A stretch of DNA of 11,313 nucleotides from Chitinophagia bacterium (GCA_010021705.1 RGMU01000034.1:1-11313); one strand, 5' to 3'. Shown: positions 1 through 7,402, counted from the stretch's first letter. Notes: a model not told the origin generated them from the sequence alone. A program made the numbers and translations.

Positions 1-94
1 AGTAACCACCGTTTTACTGCCAACTAATACTACCAAGCCACCTGAATGGGTGGCTTTGGTGTATGAAAAAGTTTACAATTTGGTAATAAAATAA
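1..94 (+). CDS. Possible C-terminal end of an upstream gene (partial)
   Basis: Reading from base 2, an open frame of 30 codons runs in from the left edge and stops with TAA at 92-94. Its last residues read KPPEWVALVYEKVYNLVIK, which has the mixed hydrophobic and charged make-up of a real protein tail. The family is not recognisable. A competing reading is the frame starting at base 1, which ends at TAA 25-27 (SNHRFTAN) and would leave the hairpin at 32-60 as its terminator. Too little sequence is present to decide between them. Confidence 0.35.
   Translation, partial: VTTVLLPTNTTKPPEWVALVYEKVYNLVIK
32..60 (+). terminator. Strong hairpin, possible terminator of the upstream gene
   Basis: ACCAAGCCACC (32-42) pairs with GGTGGCTTTGGT (49-60) around the loop TGAATG, with a single extra T in the right arm. 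No run of T follows on either strand, so it is not a textbook intrinsic terminator. It would lie inside the coding tail if the frame ending at 94 is real, and just after the stop if the frame ending at 27 is real. Confidence 0.4.
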
Positions 95-277
95 TTAATG
101 TATGGGTTGTGCATTGCCAGAATATCGCTAAAAAGAGGCTGACCTTTTGGGACAGTCCCTGTTTATTTCGGTTGCCGAGTTGTCGCCGGGCAAGTTGCGC
201 TTCCGCAGAGCCTGTTTCCTTTTTGCTTGTCTATGTAAAGGTAAATAATACCCATTGAATGGGCTAAAATGTTGAAA

Positions 278-336
278 AAAACAGCCTGAATTTTGTCCAC
301 TGAACTAAACGTTTATAAAACAGCCTGAATTTTGTC
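278..336 (+). repeat. Pair of exact 20-bp direct repeats, period 39
   Basis: AAAACAGCCTGAATTTTGTC occurs at 278-297 and again at 317-336. Similarity fades after the second copy, although CACTGAACTAAA and TATTAAGCCGAAA look distantly related. Only two copies are present, so this is not a CRISPR array. The pair could be an old tandem duplication or binding sites upstream of the promoter at 390. Confidence 0.75.
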
Positions 337-389
337 TATTAAGCCGAAAATTAATGTTTTTATTAACGTGAAAACATCTTATTGTAGAT

Positions 390-397
390 TATCTTTG
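390..397 (+). promoter_or_regulatory. -7 promoter element of the sensor-like gene
   Basis: TATCTTTG fits the Bacteroidota primary sigma factor -7 consensus TAnnTTTG. No clear TTTG -33 element lies at the usual distance. Transcription would begin near 404, leaving a leader of about 20 bases that contains AAAAGGGG (409-416), an unusually good ribosome binding site for this phylum. Confidence 0.65.
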
Positions 398-422
398 AGC
401 TTTTTATTAAAAGGGGTTGTAT

Positions 423-1406
423 TTGAAGCATCTTTACCATATTTTTATTGTTCTTTGGGTGGTTGTGTTTAGTGGAAGTCCGCGTTTGGAAGCCCGCTGT
501 AATAACTCTATTGCCATAAAAGCACCTGTAGCCATAGCTTTAAAGCAATCTTTAGCGCAAATACAGCATTCCGTGCCAGCTTTTAATTACCGGCAGTGTG
601 GCGTTGACCCTGAACCCGTAAACGATAACAGCCAAGCACCGGTTAATCAGGTAGTTACTTATAAGGGCATAGTACTCATATTGTTAGGTTGTTTGGGGGT
701 GCTGTTGTTCGTTATTTTGGGTGGTGTGATGTTGATGTACAAAAAAATGAAAAAAATTAACAAAAAAATATCCCGCATGCCCTCTAAAACCGAAGACGAT
801 AAAACCACAGCCAAAAAGAACTCCACAGCCGGCGAAGGCACACTCCCCAATATAAAAGACCTTATGGAGCGCACCTTTCAGCTACTGTCCATCACCACCG
901 GTAATTCGCCGGAAGAAGAGACCAACTACTACCTACACGCACAAAAAAATAGAGAAATTTTACAGTTATTGGAAACGGTTTATCAGCAGTGGGAAGTGTA
1001 TAACAGGCCCGGCAAAACCACCCTTAATGCCTTCTTAAACAACCTTGCCGGCTATTTAGTGAACATGCATAACATTAGCGAACAGCAAGTTGCCATTCAA
1101 ATTAAAGCCGATGAATCGGCTTTGAATGTGGTAACGGTAAAGGTGGTAAGCTGTATGCTTTATTTCTTCATCCGCCATTCTTTTGCCTATACGTTTACGA
1201 CTACTGAAAATTGCCAAATAGACTTAGTCATAAAAAAGCATAACGATTACTTTATGCTTAGCTACAAAGACGGTGCCGACAACACCGCACAGCCCCCAAG
1301 TGGTGCTTACATTAAAACCCTGCAAGAACTTGCCAAAATGCTGCAAGGTACATTTAGCTACCAGCCTGCATCTAAAGAATGGACAGTGCAGTTCAAAGAT
1401 ATATAA
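423..1406 (+). CDS. Membrane protein resembling a degenerate sensor histidine kinase
   Basis: Two in-frame TTG codons, 417 and 423, can start the gene. I prefer 423 because AAAAGGGG ends six bases before it and the protein then begins MKHLYHI, a good signal peptide start; 417 would add two residues. Counting from 423, a signal peptide (about 1-25) is followed by a short extracytoplasmic part with two cysteines, a membrane segment at about 83-106, a basic juxtamembrane stretch (KKMKKINKKISR), and a cytoplasmic part of about 210 residues. The cytoplasmic layout, with paired helices then a mixed alpha/beta region, recalls HisKA_2/HATPase kinases such as PdtaS. FFIRHSFA (about 248-255) sits where a kinase has its N-box (ELVTNALKHAF), and YKDGAD (281-286) sits where DNGxG would be. 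The N-box Asn and glycine-rich loops are missing and no phosphoacceptor His is evident, so an active kinase is unlikely. The kinase relationship is inference from pattern. The gene is followed by pepT after 61 bases, with no functional link visible. Confidence 0.7.
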   Translation: MKHLYHIFIVLWVVVFSGSPRLEARCNNSIAIKAPVAIALKQSLAQIQHSVPAFNYRQCGVDPEPVNDNSQAPVNQVVTYKGIVLILLGCLGVLLFVILGGVMLMYKKMKKINKKISRMPSKTEDDKTTAKKNSTAGEGTLPNIKDLMERTFQLLSITTGNSPEEETNYYLHAQKNREILQLLETVYQQWEVYNRPGKTTLNAFLNNLAGYLVNMHNISEQQVAIQIKADESALNVVTVKVVSCMLYFFIRHSFAYTFTTTENCQIDLVIKKHNDYFMLSYKDGADNTAQPPSGAYIKTLQELAKMLQGTFSYQPASKEWTVQFKDI

Positions 1407-1467
1407 TTGCCTCTATGTAAACGAATGCTAATCATAAAATTGCTTTTTATACTACATACAATAACCA

Positions 1468-2718
1468 ATGTCTCTTAACACATATCAACACTCTGTAGCA
1501 GAACGCTTTATGCGTTATGTTCAAATAGACACACAAAGCAACCCCGAATCTAAATCGCAGCCCAGCACCGAAAAACAAAAAGACCTTAGCCGAATTTTGG
1601 TGGCAGAGTTGTTGGACATGGGCATTGCCGATGCCCACCTTGACGAATACGGTTATGTATATGCCACCATACCAAGCAACACCACCAAAGAAGTGCCGGT
1701 GCTGTGCTTTTGCTCACACGTGGACACAGCCCCCGATTGCAGCGGCAAAGACGTGATGCCTATTTTACATCAAAATTATCAAGGCAATACCTTAACACTA
1801 CCCGCAGAGCCACCCGTTACCATTTCCCCATACGAGCACCCTTATTTGAAGGAGTGTATAGGGCATGATATTATCACCGCATCCGGCAACACACTGTTAG
1901 GTGCTGACGATAAAGCCGGTGTAGCCATTATTATGGACATAGCCCGCTTTTTATCATCTAATACAGATATACCACACGGCACTATCCGCATTCTTTTTAC
2001 ACCCGATGAAGAAATAGGCAGAGGGGTAGCCAAAGTAGATATGGATAAGTTAGGGGCGCATTACGGCTACACCTTTGACGGAGGCGAAAGGCACTTTGTA
2101 GAAGGCGAAACCTTTTCTGCCGATGCTGCCAACATTACGTTTACCGGCATAAGTGCCCACCCCGGCTATGCCAAAGGCAAAATGGTGAGTGCCATAAAAG
2201 CAGCATCTGCCTTTGTGAATAGCCTCCCTGCCAACGAATGGTGCCCCGAAGCCACAGAAGGCAAGCAAGGCTTTGTACACCCCACCATGATAAACGGCAC
2301 ATTAGAGCAGGCACAGGTACAGTTGATTGTTCGTAGCTTTGACACGCCCAAATTGGCAGAATATGCCCAAAGGCTTCAACAATTGCTGCACACAACCGAA
2401 GCCCGCTTTCCGGGCTTAAAAACCAACATGAAAATTACCGAGCAATACCGCAACATGAAGGAAATACTTGACCTGCACCCCAGCGTAATGCTACATGCCG
2501 AAGAAGCCTATCGCCGTGCCGGTATTCAGCCGATTCGCCAAAGCATAAGAGGCGGTACAGACGGCTCAAGGCTATCTTTTATGGGGCTACCATGCCCTAA
2601 CCTGTTTACCGGAGAAATGGGCATACATTCCCGCCAAGAATACGTAAGCGTGCAAGACATGGAGTGTGCCGTAAAAATAGGTGTTCATTTAGCACAAATT
2701 TGGGAAGAAAACGCATAA
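1468..2718 (+). CDS. pepT: Peptidase T (tripeptide aminopeptidase)
   Basis: This cytoplasmic M20B metallopeptidase removes the N-terminal residue from tripeptides, recycling peptides to amino acids. The 416-residue length is normal for PepT. The di-zinc site is complete: H84 and D86 in SHVDTAPD, D147 in GADDKAG, the catalytic pair E181-E182 in TPDEEIGRG, D204 in FDGG, and H387 in GIHSRQEY. The dimerisation/lid domain lies between about 210 and 325 (GISAHPGYAKGK), and RGGTDGSRLS near 361-370 is the usual substrate-binding loop. The ATG at 1468 gives the normal N-terminus (SLNTYQHSVAERFMRYVQIDT). No Shine-Dalgarno sequence is visible, as is common in this phylum. The next gene begins 11 bases after the stop, so the two are probably co-transcribed. 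No clear TAnnTTTG promoter is seen in the 61-base spacer upstream. Confidence 0.96.
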   Translation: MSLNTYQHSVAERFMRYVQIDTQSNPESKSQPSTEKQKDLSRILVAELLDMGIADAHLDEYGYVYATIPSNTTKEVPVLCFCSHVDTAPDCSGKDVMPILHQNYQGNTLTLPAEPPVTISPYEHPYLKECIGHDIITASGNTLLGADDKAGVAIIMDIARFLSSNTDIPHGTIRILFTPDEEIGRGVAKVDMDKLGAHYGYTFDGGERHFVEGETFSADAANITFTGISAHPGYAKGKMVSAIKAASAFVNSLPANEWCPEATEGKQGFVHPTMINGTLEQAQVQLIVRSFDTPKLAEYAQRLQQLLHTTEARFPGLKTNMKITEQYRNMKEILDLHPSVMLHAEEAYRRAGIQPIRQSIRGGTDGSRLSFMGLPCPNLFTGEMGIHSRQEYVSVQDMECAVKIGVHLAQIWEENA

Positions 2719-2729
2719 AATAGGCTTTT

Positions 2730-3527
2730 ATGAACGGAATGTTGTCATTAGATTTATCGCACAAGTGGGCTGTGATTGGGGGCAGTACGCAAGGCATAGG
2801 ATTAGCTACGGCACGTGCCTTAGCCAACTTAGGCGCAAATTGCGTTTTGGTTGCCCGCAATGAACAAAAACTTAAAGCTGCCGTAGCATCGCTACCCTTA
2901 GCCAAAGGCAACCACCACCGCTATGCCGTGGCAGATTATAGTAGCCCCAATACCTTAGTGCCCGCCATTGCCCAAGCTATGGGCGGTGAAAAGCCGGTAA
3001 TATTGGTTAACAACACCGGCGGACCTGCGGGGGGGGCAATTACAGATGCTACACCGGAACAATTTTTAGCTGCATTTCAGCAACACCTGATTTGCAACCA
3101 TCTGTTAGCCCAATGGATAGTGCCTTATATGAAGCAAGCCGGCTACGGCAGAATAATTAATGTGGTTTCCACCTCCGTAAAAATTCCGCTTAACGGCTTG
3201 GGTGTGTCTAACACTATAAGAGGCGCAGTAGCCTCTTGGGCTAAAACTATGGCAAACGAGCTGGCGCAATATGGCATTACGGTTAATAATGTGCTGCCCG
3301 GTGCCACAGAAACAGAGCGTTTAGAAGCTATCATAAACAATAAGGTGAACCAAAGCGGAACTGAAAAAACAGACATTATAGCCAAAATGCAGGCAGAAAT
3401 TCCGGCAAAGCGGTTTGGTATGCCCGAAGAAATAGGCTCTGTGATAGCCTTTTTAGCCACCCCTGCTGCCGGCTACGTTAATGGCACTTCCATACCCGTT
3501 GACGGTGGTAGAACCGGTAGCATATAG
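2730..3527 (+). CDS. SDR-family oxidoreductase with an altered catalytic motif
   Basis: This 265-residue short-chain dehydrogenase/reductase has a Rossmann fold binding NAD(P). The cofactor motif GGSTQGIG is at 17-24, NNTGG at 94-98, and the C-terminal PVDGG typical of the FabG-like group at 257-261. The strand carrying the active-site Ser is present (VVSTSVK, S147-S149). The usual YxxxK is replaced by S160-N-T-I-R164 (from GVSNTIRGAV), so catalytic Tyr and Lys are lost or substituted. Some FabG-like 'divergent' SDRs carry a similar SN-x-x-R segment, so this may be a subfamily trait rather than damage. The substrate cannot be named. ATG 2730 is taken as the start; the in-frame ATG at 2739 (MLSLDLSHKW) is equally possible. 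The gene lies 11 bases after pepT, probably in the same transcript, and converges on the leftward cluster with a 30-base gap that contains no clear terminator. Confidence 0.92.
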   Translation: MNGMLSLDLSHKWAVIGGSTQGIGLATARALANLGANCVLVARNEQKLKAAVASLPLAKGNHHRYAVADYSSPNTLVPAIAQAMGGEKPVILVNNTGGPAGGAITDATPEQFLAAFQQHLICNHLLAQWIVPYMKQAGYGRIINVVSTSVKIPLNGLGVSNTIRGAVASWAKTMANELAQYGITVNNVLPGATETERLEAIINNKVNQSGTEKTDIIAKMQAEIPAKRFGMPEEIGSVIAFLATPAAGYVNGTSIPVDGGRTGSI

Positions 3528-3557
3528 CCGCTATTAATTAAATTGTACACCCTTCCA

Positions 3558-4136
3558 CTACCTGCCTCCGTAGCTCAAAGGTTTAATTTTTCTGCCGGCT
3601 TGGCTGTCGGCAATTAAGGTGTCAAGGCGTTTTTGGCGAGTAGCTTCTTGTTTGGCACTAATTACCCAATGCAAGGCAGGATTTCTATAAGACTTTGGCA
3701 TAGATTGAAAATATGCCCATGCCATTGCATTTGCCTCAAACTGTTCGCGGAAATGGGGTGGTAGCTCTGCCGGTGCATTTTCAAAAGAATACACCGCAGA
3801 TTTGTTGGCGTTGCGCTTGGCATAAGCTACTAAGCCTGCCGGGTGCATTAAACCCTGCTGGGTAAGTGTTTCTACCTTTTTTATGTTAACCGCACTCCAA
3901 ATACTGTCGGGCTTGCGGGGGGTAAATCTAATGCAGTAGCTGTCCTTGTCAATGCTTCGCCTGATGCCGTCTATCCAGCCAAAACAGATAGCTTGGTCAA
4001 CCGATTCGCTCCAGGTCATAGATGGCTTACCGCTATTCACTTTGTAGTAGCCAACAATTAGCTCTTGCTCTTTATCATAGTTTTTAGCTAACCATTCTCT
4101 AAATAATAGTTGGTTGGCAAAAAAGACTGCCCCCAT
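3558..4136 (-). CDS. YdeI/OmpD-associated family protein
   Basis: This 192-residue soluble protein belongs to the family often annotated as YdeI or bacteriocin-protection protein. The diagnostic segments are present in order: FREWLAKNYDKEQELIVGYYK near the N-terminus, SGKPSMTWSESVDQAICFGWIDG (35-57), RRSIDKDSYCIRFTPRKPDSIWS (59-81), NIKKVETLTQQGLMHPAG (84-101), and the C-terminal helical tail with KSYRNPALHWVISAKQEATRQKRL and a basic end. The biochemical role of the family is not established; some members have been linked to resistance to peptides or bacteriocins. It has no signal peptide or membrane segment. It is the last gene of the apparent eno - ftsB-like - ydeI transcription unit, with a 35-base gap upstream. 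Nothing in the sequence ties its function to the other two genes. Confidence 0.9.
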   Translation of the reverse strand: MGAVFFANQLLFREWLAKNYDKEQELIVGYYKVNSGKPSMTWSESVDQAICFGWIDGIRRSIDKDSYCIRFTPRKPDSIWSAVNIKKVETLTQQGLMHPAGLVAYAKRNANKSAVYSFENAPAELPPHFREQFEANAMAWAYFQSMPKSYRNPALHWVISAKQEATRQKRLDTLIADSQAGRKIKPLSYGGR

Positions 4137-4171
4137 AATAAGCTACTTTAGCATAGTGAAGCAAAACGAAG

Positions 4172-4495
4172 TTATTTTGCAGTATCCTCTTGCACTACAT
4201 ACACATCTTCGTTTTTACGCTTCATAAAGTAGGTTTCACGGCTATATTGTTCTAAGGCATAATAATCTGTCTCCAAAGCCTCTCTACGCTCTTTAGTCTC
4301 TTTAATAGCGGCATCTAAATAAGCTACGTTGCTTTGAAGTTTAGCAATGTGTTCGCGGCGTTTGCGCATAGTAAACAAGTCGTTCTCGTCTCCAAACAAC
4401 ATCCAAACCACAAAGCATAGCGGCACAATGCCCCAAAAAATAACGCGTTTGTTGGTTAACGCTTTTACTATTTTATTATCTTTAAGGTCAGGCAT
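4172..4495 (-). CDS. FtsB/DivIC-family septum formation initiator protein
   Basis: This 107-residue bitopic membrane protein is expected in the divisome, where FtsB/DivIC pairs with FtsL and FtsQ/DivIB to regulate septal peptidoglycan synthesis. A short cytoplasmic N-terminus is followed by one membrane segment (about 18-34, VIFWGIVPLCFVVWMLF), a charged periplasmic coiled coil (about 42-82), and the conserved ending ETYFMKRKNEDVYVVQE. Length and order are normal for the family. Its place 30 bases downstream of eno matches the frequent eno-ftsB pairing in bacteria, including E. coli, which supports the call. It is probably transcribed from the eno promoter, since no separate promoter is visible in the gap. 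The family is well supported, but whether the gene should be named ftsB or divIC is left open. Confidence 0.9.
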   Translation of the reverse strand: MPDLKDNKIVKALTNKRVIFWGIVPLCFVVWMLFGDENDLFTMRKRREHIAKLQSNVAYLDAAIKETKERREALETDYYALEQYSRETYFMKRKNEDVYVVQEDTAK

Positions 4496-4525
4496 AAACT
4501 GCTTATTAAAACAAGTGAGCTAAAA

Positions 4526-5815
4526 TTATTTGCCAAATTTAAGACTTTTTCCCGGATAGTAAGCAATACTGCCCAATTCCTGCTCAATGCGAAGAAGCTG
4601 GTTGTATTTAGCCATACGGTCGCTGCGGCTGGCAGAACCGGTTTTTATTTGCCCGCAATTCAGCGCAACGGCAAGGTCGGCAATGGTAGAGTCTTCTGTT
4701 TCTCCGCTACGGTGGCTCATAATAGTGTTGTAGCGGTGGTGCTGTGCCATGGTTACGGCATTTATAGTTTCCGTAAGCGTGCCTATTTGGTTCACTTTTA
4801 CCAAAAGTGCATTGGCGGTATTGTTTTGAATACCTTGCTCTAAGCGGGCTACATTGGTAACAAAAAGGTCATCACCCACTAATTGAACTTTGTTGCCCAA
4901 TGCTTGTGTAAGCATTTTCCATCCATCCCAGTCGTCTTCTGTCATACCGTCTTCTATACTTACAATGGGATATTTGTTGCACCAATTCACCCAATATTCC
5001 ACCATCTCTTGGCTTGATATTTTAGCACCGCTGCTTTTGTGGAAGTGGTACATTTTGTCGGCATCGCTGTATAGCTCGCTATTGGCAGCGTCCATAGCAA
5101 TAAACACATCATCTCCGGGCTTGTAGCCGGCTTTTTCAATAGCCGTTAACACGGTTTCAATGGCTTCTTCATTGCTTTGAATGTTAGGGGCAAAGCCTCC
5201 TTCATCACCCACATTGGTGCTATAGCCTTTAGCTTTTAACACCTTTTTAAGCTCATGGAATATTTCCACACCCCAGCGTAAGCCTTCACTAAAAGAAGGC
5301 GCACCGGTGGGCATTACCATAAATTCTTGAAAGTCAATTTTGTTATCGGCATGGGCACCCCCGTTTAGTATGTTCATCATGGGTATGGGCAATACGTGTG
5401 CATTTGCCCCACCCACATAGCGGTATAACGGCAAGCCAAGCGTTCCGGCAGCGGCTTTAGCCACAGCCAAACTAACGGCAAGCATGGCATTAGCACCCAA
5501 GTTTTGTTTGTTGGGCGTGCCGTCCATTTCTATCATTAGGGCATCTATTTCACGCTGATTGGTAGCGTCTCTGCCCATTAGCTCTTTGGCAATGCTTTCG
5601 TTTATGTTTTCTACGGCTTTTAACACCCCTTTACCTAAGTATTTGGTTTTGTCACCGTCTCTAAGTTCAACGGCTTCGTGCTTACCGGTGCTGGCTCCGC
5701 TGGGCACTGCGGCGCGCCCAATGGCTCCTTCTCCGGTATATACATCTACTTCTACGGTGGGGTTACCCCTGCTATCTAATATTTGACGTGCAACAATGTC
5801 GGTAATGAAGCTCAT
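4526..5815 (-). CDS. eno: Enolase (phosphopyruvate hydratase)
   Basis: Enolase interconverts 2-phosphoglycerate and phosphoenolpyruvate in glycolysis and gluconeogenesis and is cytoplasmic. The 429-residue protein is full length (about 432 in E. coli). It shows the substrate loop GASTGKHEA (40-48), general acid/base E205 in GDEGG, Mg2+ ligands D242 (AMDAA), E288 (IEDG) and D315 (VGDDLF), catalytic K340 within the signature LLVKVNQIGTLTET, SHRSGETED (367-375) and K391. The C-terminus KSLKFGK is complete. The start ATG at 5815 follows a TATCTTTG -7 element with a leader of roughly 20 bases. It heads an apparent operon with the division-protein gene and the ydeI-family gene. The divergent spacer to mnmE holds nested inverted repeats. 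Confidence 0.98.
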   Translation of the reverse strand: MSFITDIVARQILDSRGNPTVEVDVYTGEGAIGRAAVPSGASTGKHEAVELRDGDKTKYLGKGVLKAVENINESIAKELMGRDATNQREIDALMIEMDGTPNKQNLGANAMLAVSLAVAKAAAGTLGLPLYRYVGGANAHVLPIPMMNILNGGAHADNKIDFQEFMVMPTGAPSFSEGLRWGVEIFHELKKVLKAKGYSTNVGDEGGFAPNIQSNEEAIETVLTAIEKAGYKPGDDVFIAMDAANSELYSDADKMYHFHKSSGAKISSQEMVEYWVNWCNKYPIVSIEDGMTEDDWDGWKMLTQALGNKVQLVGDDLFVTNVARLEQGIQNNTANALLVKVNQIGTLTETINAVTMAQHHRYNTIMSHRSGETEDSTIADLAVALNCGQIKTGSASRSDRMAKYNQLLRIEQELGSIAYYPGKSLKFGK

Positions 5816-5842
5816 TTGCTAAAGAAAAATTGGTTTTGCGGG

Positions 5843-5850
5843 CAAAGATA
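5843..5850 (-). promoter_or_regulatory. -7 promoter element of eno
   Basis: Read on the minus strand this is TATCTTTG, a match to TAnnTTTG, 28 bases from the eno ATG. It would start transcription near 5836 and give a short leader. No good TTTG -33 element is seen about 20 bases further upstream; the sequence there is the arm of the inverted repeat at 5870-5930. Confidence 0.7.
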
Positions 5851-5869
5851 ATATATTCTGTTGACTGTT

Positions 5870-5930
5870 GTTTAACCCGCCCTTAAAGATTATCAACATC
5901 ATGCGGGTTGCCCGCTTTATAGGGTTAAAC
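5870..5930. repeat. Nested inverted repeats in the eno-mnmE divergent spacer
   Basis: GTTTAACCC (5870-5878) is exactly complementary to GGGTTAAAC (5922-5930). Inside, GCGGG-TTG-CCCGC (5903-5915) forms a perfect small hairpin, and AACCCGC (5874-5880) can instead pair with GCGGGTT (5903-5909). The structures are therefore alternatives. The element lies between the two start codons and just upstream of the eno -7 box, so it could be an operator, or an RNA structure in the mnmE leader. Confidence 0.7.
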
Positions 5931-5977
5931 GCAATTCTTATCGCTAAAATTGTATATTTCTTTTACTTTTACGCGCT

Positions 5978-7345
5978 ATGCGTTCTACCCATTCTACCAT
6001 TGTTTCGCTTGCCACGCCCCCCGCTACGGGGGCAATAGCCGTTATTCGGCTATCGGGTAGCGAGGCTATTACTATTGTGAACAGTGTATTTAAGCCCGCC
6101 AAATTGGACAACGCCCTCGGACATACGCTCCATTACGGCACTATATATGACAAACACCGCGCCATAGACGAGGTGGTGGTGGCTGTTTATCGCGCCCCGC
6201 ACAGCTATACCGGTGAGGATGTAGTGGAGGTTAGCTGCCATGGTAGTATGGTGATTATTCAAGAGCTAATAGACCTTTTTCGGCAGTATGGGGCACTGAT
6301 GGCGCAGCCCGGTGAGTTTACCTCCCGCGCCTTCTTAAACGGCAAAATAGACTTAGCACAGGCTGAAGCCGTTGCCGACCTTATAGCCTCCCAAACCCGC
6401 GCCGCTCACCAAGCAGCAATCTACCAACTGCGCGGCACTTACAGCAAACAGCTATATGCCATGCGTGAGCAGTTGCTCGCCTTTAGTGCCCTGATAGAAT
6501 TGGAGCTTGACTTTAGCGAAGAAGACGTAGAATTTGCCGATAGAACGCAGTTTTACCGGCTTATAGAAGAACTTATAGCCCATGCCTCGCAATTAGCGTC
6601 TTCATTTAAGATAGGTAATGTAATTAAAAATGGCGTGAATATTGCCCTTATTGGCAAGCCGAATGTGGGTAAAAGTACGCTCCTTAATGCCCTTTTGGGC
6701 GAAGAAAGGGCTATTGTGAGCCACATAGCCGGCACTACCCGCGATACGATTGAAGACACCTTAACGCTCAACGGCATTTTGTGCCGCCTGACAGATACCG
6801 CAGGCATAAGAACCGAAACCAACGACCCCATAGAGCAATTAGGCATACAACGCAGCCGAGAAGCCCTACAAAAGGCACAACTGATACTCTACCTCTTTGA
6901 TGCCTCCCAAACCCCGCTAAGCGAAGCCCTGCAAGAGCTAAGCACCTTTATGCCCCCCGACCGCGAAATACCCTACATAGCCGTAGGCAATAAGGTGGAC
7001 TTAGCCCAAGAAGCCATCCTACCCCGGCACGAACACGCCCTATATATAGCTGCCAAACAGCAATATAACCTAAACCAACTGAAACAAAGCATTATAACAG
7101 CCATAGCCGGCAATACCGCCCTACCCGAAGGTGGCATAGTTACCAATGCCCGCCACCACACCGCCCTGCAACACACCTTAGAAGCCCTATACGCCATTAA
7201 AAACGCCATGAACAGCCACCTACCGGGCGACCTCATAGCCCTTGAAATAAGGCAAGCCCTACACTACATAGGCGAAATTACCGGACAAATAACCACCGAA
7301 GACAAATTAGACTACATTTTTAGTAAGTTTTGTATTGGGAAGTGA
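5978..7345 (+). CDS. mnmE: tRNA modification GTPase MnmE
   Basis: MnmE acts with MnmG to place a (carboxymethyl)aminomethyl group on C5 of the wobble uridine (U34) of certain tRNAs, using a methylene-tetrahydrofolate-derived carbon, FAD and GTP. The 455-residue length matches the family (454 in E. coli). Domains in order: folate-binding N-terminal domain (about 1-120, with PGEFTSRAFLNGKIDL at 111-126), first helical part, a Ras-like G domain with GKPNVGKS (226-233), GTTRDT (252-257), DTAG (273-276) and NKVD (338-341), second helical part, and the invariant C-terminal CIGK with catalytic Cys452. The gene is intact. TACTTTTA (5964-5971) is a near match to a -7 box but lies only 6 bases from the ATG, so the promoter is unclear. 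It is divergent from eno. Confidence 0.98.
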   Translation: MRSTHSTIVSLATPPATGAIAVIRLSGSEAITIVNSVFKPAKLDNALGHTLHYGTIYDKHRAIDEVVVAVYRAPHSYTGEDVVEVSCHGSMVIIQELIDLFRQYGALMAQPGEFTSRAFLNGKIDLAQAEAVADLIASQTRAAHQAAIYQLRGTYSKQLYAMREQLLAFSALIELELDFSEEDVEFADRTQFYRLIEELIAHASQLASSFKIGNVIKNGVNIALIGKPNVGKSTLLNALLGEERAIVSHIAGTTRDTIEDTLTLNGILCRLTDTAGIRTETNDPIEQLGIQRSREALQKAQLILYLFDASQTPLSEALQELSTFMPPDREIPYIAVGNKVDLAQEAILPRHEHALYIAAKQQYNLNQLKQSIITAIAGNTALPEGGIVTNARHHTALQHTLEALYAIKNAMNSHLPGDLIALEIRQALHYIGEITGQITTEDKLDYIFSKFCIGK

Positions 7346-7376
7346 AATTTGACATCAAAACCAAGACCAAAAATTG

Positions 7377-7384
7377 TAACTTTG
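7377..7384 (+). promoter_or_regulatory. -7 promoter element upstream of the methylase stub
   Basis: TAACTTTG matches TAnnTTTG exactly, and TTTG lies at 7348-7351, 25 bases upstream, somewhat further than usual. Transcription would begin near 7391, about 12 bases before the ATG at 7403. As the coding region that follows is only a remnant, the promoter may now mainly serve the gene at 7520. Confidence 0.65.
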
Positions 7385-7402
7385 CAGGAATAAAAAATTG
7401 GA

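Larger units (their letters stand above)
95..422. other. Gene-free stretch before the first complete gene
   Basis: No convincing gene is seen on either strand. The stretch holds an imperfect hairpin at 135-159 (GAGGCTGACC, loop TTTT, GGGACAGTCCC), a G/C-richer block at about 165-225, a perfect 13-bp palindrome CCCATTGAATGGG at 251-263, an exact 20-bp direct repeat at 278-297 and 317-336, and a promoter for the next gene at 390-397. The minus strand is open for about 60 codons from about 225 leftward but has no start codon and an unconvincing composition, so it is not called. Confidence 0.5.

Noticed and set aside
60..225. Minus-strand open frame of about 60 codons
   Set aside because: No start codon, unconvincing composition, and it runs through the hairpins of a gene-free spacer.
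278..336. CRISPR-like repeat pair
   Set aside because: Only two copies, a 19-bp spacer, no further units and no cas genes nearby.
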